Below are positions 13,535-15,657 of a stretch of DNA of 15,657 nt, in pieces. The notes below the pieces were generated by a model, which was given only the letters and a program-made list of their open reading frames with translations, did no database searches and was not told the DNA's origin. This DNA comes from Acidobacteriota bacterium. GTDB taxonomy: Bacteria; Acidobacteriota; Aminicenantia; Aminicenantales; Aminicenantaceae. A program made the translations under genes and the position numbers. The DNA lies in contig JAUWSR010000047.1 of assembly GCA_030609975.1 (NCBI GenBank), forward strand, positions 1 through 15,657, in the 5' to 3' direction. Every line of letters starts with the position of its first letter. Within the stretch, counting starts at the first letter, position 1.

Positions 13535-13579
13535 GCTTCGTATTAAAAAACCAGGATGTTGCAAGAACAATACCGAAGC
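13535..13579 (-). terminator. Hairpin directly after the HEXXH protein gene
   Basis: On the minus strand GCTTCGGTATT begins at the first base after the TAG stop and pairs with AATACGAAGC, leaving one bulged base. It is followed by TTGTCCTTTTGT. The stem is good and the T-tract moderate. Confidence 0.45.
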
Positions 13580-14437
13580 CTAGTCGACCTGCCCGTTCAA
13601 CATGTGCTGGAACAATGTCTGGATGTCTTTTTCCAACTCTTTATCCTGCTTGAACAGCAGAGTAATATAGCGTTCTCCTCCCTCATAAAATGTCACCCGG
13701 TTGAAAGGAGGATCGACTCCACCTCGATTTTCGGCGATCTCGAGCTTATTTCTCAGTCTATTTTCGATCAGCCTGGCAAAGCCCTCTTTCCATTCCTGCC
13801 AGACCATGTATTCATAATCCATGGCGTTGAGAATTTCTCTTAAAAACGCACGGCAACGCGCCACTCCCTCTCCATCACCAGCTGCAGCTGTCTCAAGAAA
13901 GAGTGAATAAACTTCCACGAATTCGACATCCCCGTAGGGGAAAGGATGACTTAGCTCCCACATAAAATCGCTCTCTGATTGGGCTCTTTGAGCCACGCGC
14001 AGCCGGTTTTTCAGCTCGGGCTCTCCGTTTTCCATCTGGGCACAGTGGATAAATTCATGAAAGATCATCGCATAACCGGAAATGTCATCAAAAACATCGC
14101 CGCTCACTACACAGGCCATCTTATTCTCATAAAAATCCAAGGGAAAAGCAGCCCTGATTCCTTGAGAAACGATCATGGCCGGGCGGGCGGACTCAGCAAG
14201 TTCATAGCCGCCGGCGGCATTGACGTCGAACACATAAAAATACTCCCCCTCCACCACAGCCACCGGGTACAGTTTTTTGAGCAAAGGATGGAGAGAGTGG
14301 ATCTGTTTATGGACCTCCACCAGCTTTTTCAGGCTTTGTTCATATTTGGCACTGATTTTTTCTGGTGCTTCGGCTTGGCCGAAAAGGCAGAGATGCAGCG
14401 AGCCGATTAAACCTAACAACAACAGACACTTCCGCAT
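13580..14437 (-). CDS. Secreted HEXXH putative metallopeptidase
   Basis: A 285-residue protein with a signal peptide (MRKCLLLLGLIGSLHLCLFG, cleavage likely near QAEA). HEFIH (127-131) is a zincin active-site motif, with Glu128 as base and His127/His131 as zinc ligands. Glu218 in WKEGFARLIE is a good candidate third ligand, about 87 residues on, as in gluzincin-like proteins. The region before the motif (ISGYAMIFHEFIHCAQ) is a typical active-site helix. I do not recognise the exact family, so substrate and activity are inferred. The ATG at 14437 has GAGGAG seven bases upstream. A GTG at 14458 would place that site inside the gene and is rejected. It is divergent from the serine hydrolase gene, sharing 195 bases of upstream DNA. 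Confidence 0.82.
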   Translation of the reverse strand: MRKCLLLLGLIGSLHLCLFGQAEAPEKISAKYEQSLKKLVEVHKQIHSLHPLLKKLYPVAVVEGEYFYVFDVNAAGGYELAESARPAMIVSQGIRAAFPLDFYENKMACVVSGDVFDDISGYAMIFHEFIHCAQMENGEPELKNRLRVAQRAQSESDFMWELSHPFPYGDVEFVEVYSLFLETAAAGDGEGVARCRAFLREILNAMDYEYMVWQEWKEGFARLIENRLRNKLEIAENRGGVDPPFNRVTFYEGGERYITLLFKQDKELEKDIQTLFQHMLNGQVD

Positions 14438-14459
14438 ATAAAATCTCCTCGATTCCACT

Positions 14460-14489
14460 CTTATACCTAAATACTCCTAAAAATGCCAG
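14460..14489 (-). promoter_or_regulatory. Promoter candidate of the HEXXH protein gene
   Basis: On the minus strand CTGGCA (14484-14489), an 18-base spacer and TATAAG (14460-14465) precede the start at 14437. The -10 matches five of six and the -35 four of six. Confidence 0.4.
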
Positions 14490-14528
14490 CGGCTCGAATA
14501 CGTATGAGACTGCCGATACTAAGTTTTT

Positions 14529-14579
14529 TTGTTTAAAATCGAACACAATCAGTATAAAATCTTAATCATTCCATGGAAT
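14529..14579 (+). promoter_or_regulatory. Promoter candidate and palindrome before the serine hydrolase gene
   Basis: TTGTTT (14529-14534), an 18-base spacer and TATAAA (14553-14558) form a moderate promoter. Just past the predicted start is ATTCCATGGAAT (14568-14579), a perfect 12-base palindrome placed where a repressor could act. The leader then carries AAGGAGG (14618-14624). Confidence 0.35.
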
Positions 14580-14632
14580 TTTGAATGATCCTAGAGTAAG
14601 GTTCAAGACAGTTTAACAAGGAGGCGTGAACC

Positions 14633-15657
14633 ATGCGGAATAACAGAATGACTCTGAGGAATCTATCGTTTTTATTTATATTATTTCTATTTTTTGTCTC
14701 AGCCGGACCGTTCTTCCCCGCCCAGACTCAAGGCAAGAGCGACTATTATCCGGGGAAAAGAAATCAATGGGAAAAACGATCACCTGAAGAAATGGGCCTG
14801 GATCCAGCGCTGCTCCAAGAAGCGGTTGAATTTGCCAAGGCTCATGGATGGGAGGGGCCCAAAGACCTCAGCATCTCGATCAAGCAGGCCTTTGCCAGAG
14901 AGCCGTTCGGAACCATCGTCGGCCCGGTGCAAGCTCGGGGGGAGACCAATGGACTTATCCTCAGGAGCGGATACATAATCGCTGAATGGGGAGATACACA
15001 GCGTGTGGATATGACTTTCAGTGCCACAAAAAGCTATCTCTCTACCACCGCTGGTCTGGCCTTGGATGCGGGCTTGATCGATGACGTCCATGATCCGGTG
15101 AAGATCTATGTCACAGACGGAAAATTCGATTCCGAGCACAATGCCAAAATCACCTGGCACCATCTCCTGAATCAATCTTCAGACTGGTCGGGCACCCTCT
15201 GGGAAAAGCCCGACTGGGGAGACCGCCCTCCACGAGATGTCAAATGGGATGACCTCCAACACCGGCCGCTAAAAGAACCTGGTACCAGCTACAAATACAA
15301 TGATGTCCGGGTCAACCTGCTGGCCTATTCCCTACTCCAGGTGTGGAGGGTGCCGCTTCCGATAATCCTCAGAAAAAGGATCATGGATCCGATCGATGCA
15401 TCCCCGACCTGGCGCTGGCACGGGTACAACAATTCATGGGTGATGGTAGATGGCCTCAACATGCAGTCCGTCAGCGGCGGTGGACACTGGGGTGGGGGCA
15501 TGTTCATCAGCACGCGCGACCACGCTCGTTTCGGTCTGCTTTTTCTGCGCAAGGGAGTCTGGAAGGGACAACGACTCATCTCCGAAAAATGGATCGAGAT
15601 GCTGCGGGCACCTTCACATGCCAATGCCAGTTATGGTTACATGTGGTGGCTCAACAC
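14633..15657 (+). CDS. Secreted beta-lactamase-fold serine hydrolase (3' end missing)
   Basis: The first 341 codons are in the window; the gene runs off the right edge. A signal peptide (MRNNRMTLRN, then LSFLFILFLFFVSAG, cleavage near PAQ) indicates export. The fold is that of class C beta-lactamases, penicillin-binding proteins and esterases. SATK (130-133) is the S-x-x-K motif with Ser130 as nucleophile. YND (222-224) stands where Y-x-N is usual, so Asp replaces Asn. HWG (285-287) within SGGGHWGGG replaces the KTG box. Such proteins are peptidases or esterases more often than drug-resistance enzymes, so no resistance role should be assumed. The start is secure: AAGGAGG is eight bases before the ATG. 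Confidence 0.9.
   Translation, partial: MRNNRMTLRNLSFLFILFLFFVSAGPFFPAQTQGKSDYYPGKRNQWEKRSPEEMGLDPALLQEAVEFAKAHGWEGPKDLSISIKQAFAREPFGTIVGPVQARGETNGLILRSGYIIAEWGDTQRVDMTFSATKSYLSTTAGLALDAGLIDDVHDPVKIYVTDGKFDSEHNAKITWHHLLNQSSDWSGTLWEKPDWGDRPPRDVKWDDLQHRPLKEPGTSYKYNDVRVNLLAYSLLQVWRVPLPIILRKRIMDPIDASPTWRWHGYNNSWVMVDGLNMQSVSGGGHWGGGMFISTRDHARFGLLFLRKGVWKGQRLISEKWIEMLRAPSHANASYGYMWWLN

Noticed and set aside
13205..13546. Open plus-strand frame of about 113 codons
   Set aside because: It starts with TTG, lacks a ribosome binding site and crosses the promoter of the four-cysteine gene on the other strand.
13979..14410. Open plus-strand frame of about 143 codons
   Set aside because: It is opposite the HEXXH gene. 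No start signals were found and the product is not family-like.
14694..14978. Second plus-strand frame inside the serine hydrolase gene
   Set aside because: It overlaps the signal peptide and first domain of the hydrolase in another frame, without its own ribosome binding site.
14633..15657. Antibiotic-resistance beta-lactamase
   Set aside because: The fold fits, but YND and HWG in place of YxN and KTG point to a peptidase or esterase-like subgroup.

Overview
The window looks like a chromosomal segment of a diderm (Gram-negative-type) bacterium of moderate GC. The evidence for an outer membrane is two predicted beta-barrel proteins with signal peptides (4353-5675 and 12694-13146) and an OmpA-domain lipoprotein (12007-12687). 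The first full gene starts with an excisionase-like helix-turn-helix of a type often seen at the N-terminus of large regulators in Acidobacteriota and Aminicenantes. Together with the secreted C69 dipeptidase this makes an Aminicenantes- or Acidobacteriota-like source a reasonable guess, but the sequence alone does not prove it. No phage, transposase, toxin-antitoxin or CRISPR locus was recognised.

Layout. 1-400: a gene edge or remnant and a weak terminator. 405-1745 (+): a membrane-anchored HTH protein with FG-GAP/VCBS-like acidic repeats. 1868-1940 (-): tRNA-Lys(CTT) with a textbook promoter. 2004-2037: one copy of a dispersed repeat, then rmuC (+). 3178-4209 (-): a divergent TrmA/RlmD-type uracil methyltransferase. 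4353-5675 (+): an outer-membrane barrel. 5757-7625 (-): a soluble PAS-GAF-PAS-HisKA_2 histidine kinase, with a second repeat copy behind its start. 7763-9145: three small unknown proteins (108, 70 and 90 aa) around a 430-bp AT-rich gap full of inverted and direct repeats. 9142-10785 (-): secreted C69 dipeptidase. 10913-11845 (-): RarD/EamA permease. 12007-12687 (+): glycine-zipper/OmpA lipoprotein. 12694-13146 (-): small barrel whose terminator is built into its last codons. 13234-13422 (-): four-cysteine miniprotein. 13580-14437 (-): secreted HEXXH protein. 14633-15657 (+, cut by the window edge): secreted beta-lactamase-fold serine hydrolase.

How the genes work together. Nearly every gene is its own transcription unit; strands alternate and no tight operon is visible. 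Several promoters follow one pattern: TTGACA or a near match, exactly 17 bases, and an A/T-rich -10. They help correct several start codons. The only common theme is the cell envelope and extracellular peptides: dipeptidase, HEXXH protein, serine hydrolase, barrels, OmpA lipoprotein and a permease. No clear new multi-gene system is evident. The items most worth a second look are the HTH-membrane-FG-GAP protein, the structured 8.44-8.87 kb gap, the nested palindrome joining rarD and the dipeptidase promoter, the in-gene terminator at 12.7 kb, and the four-cysteine miniprotein.
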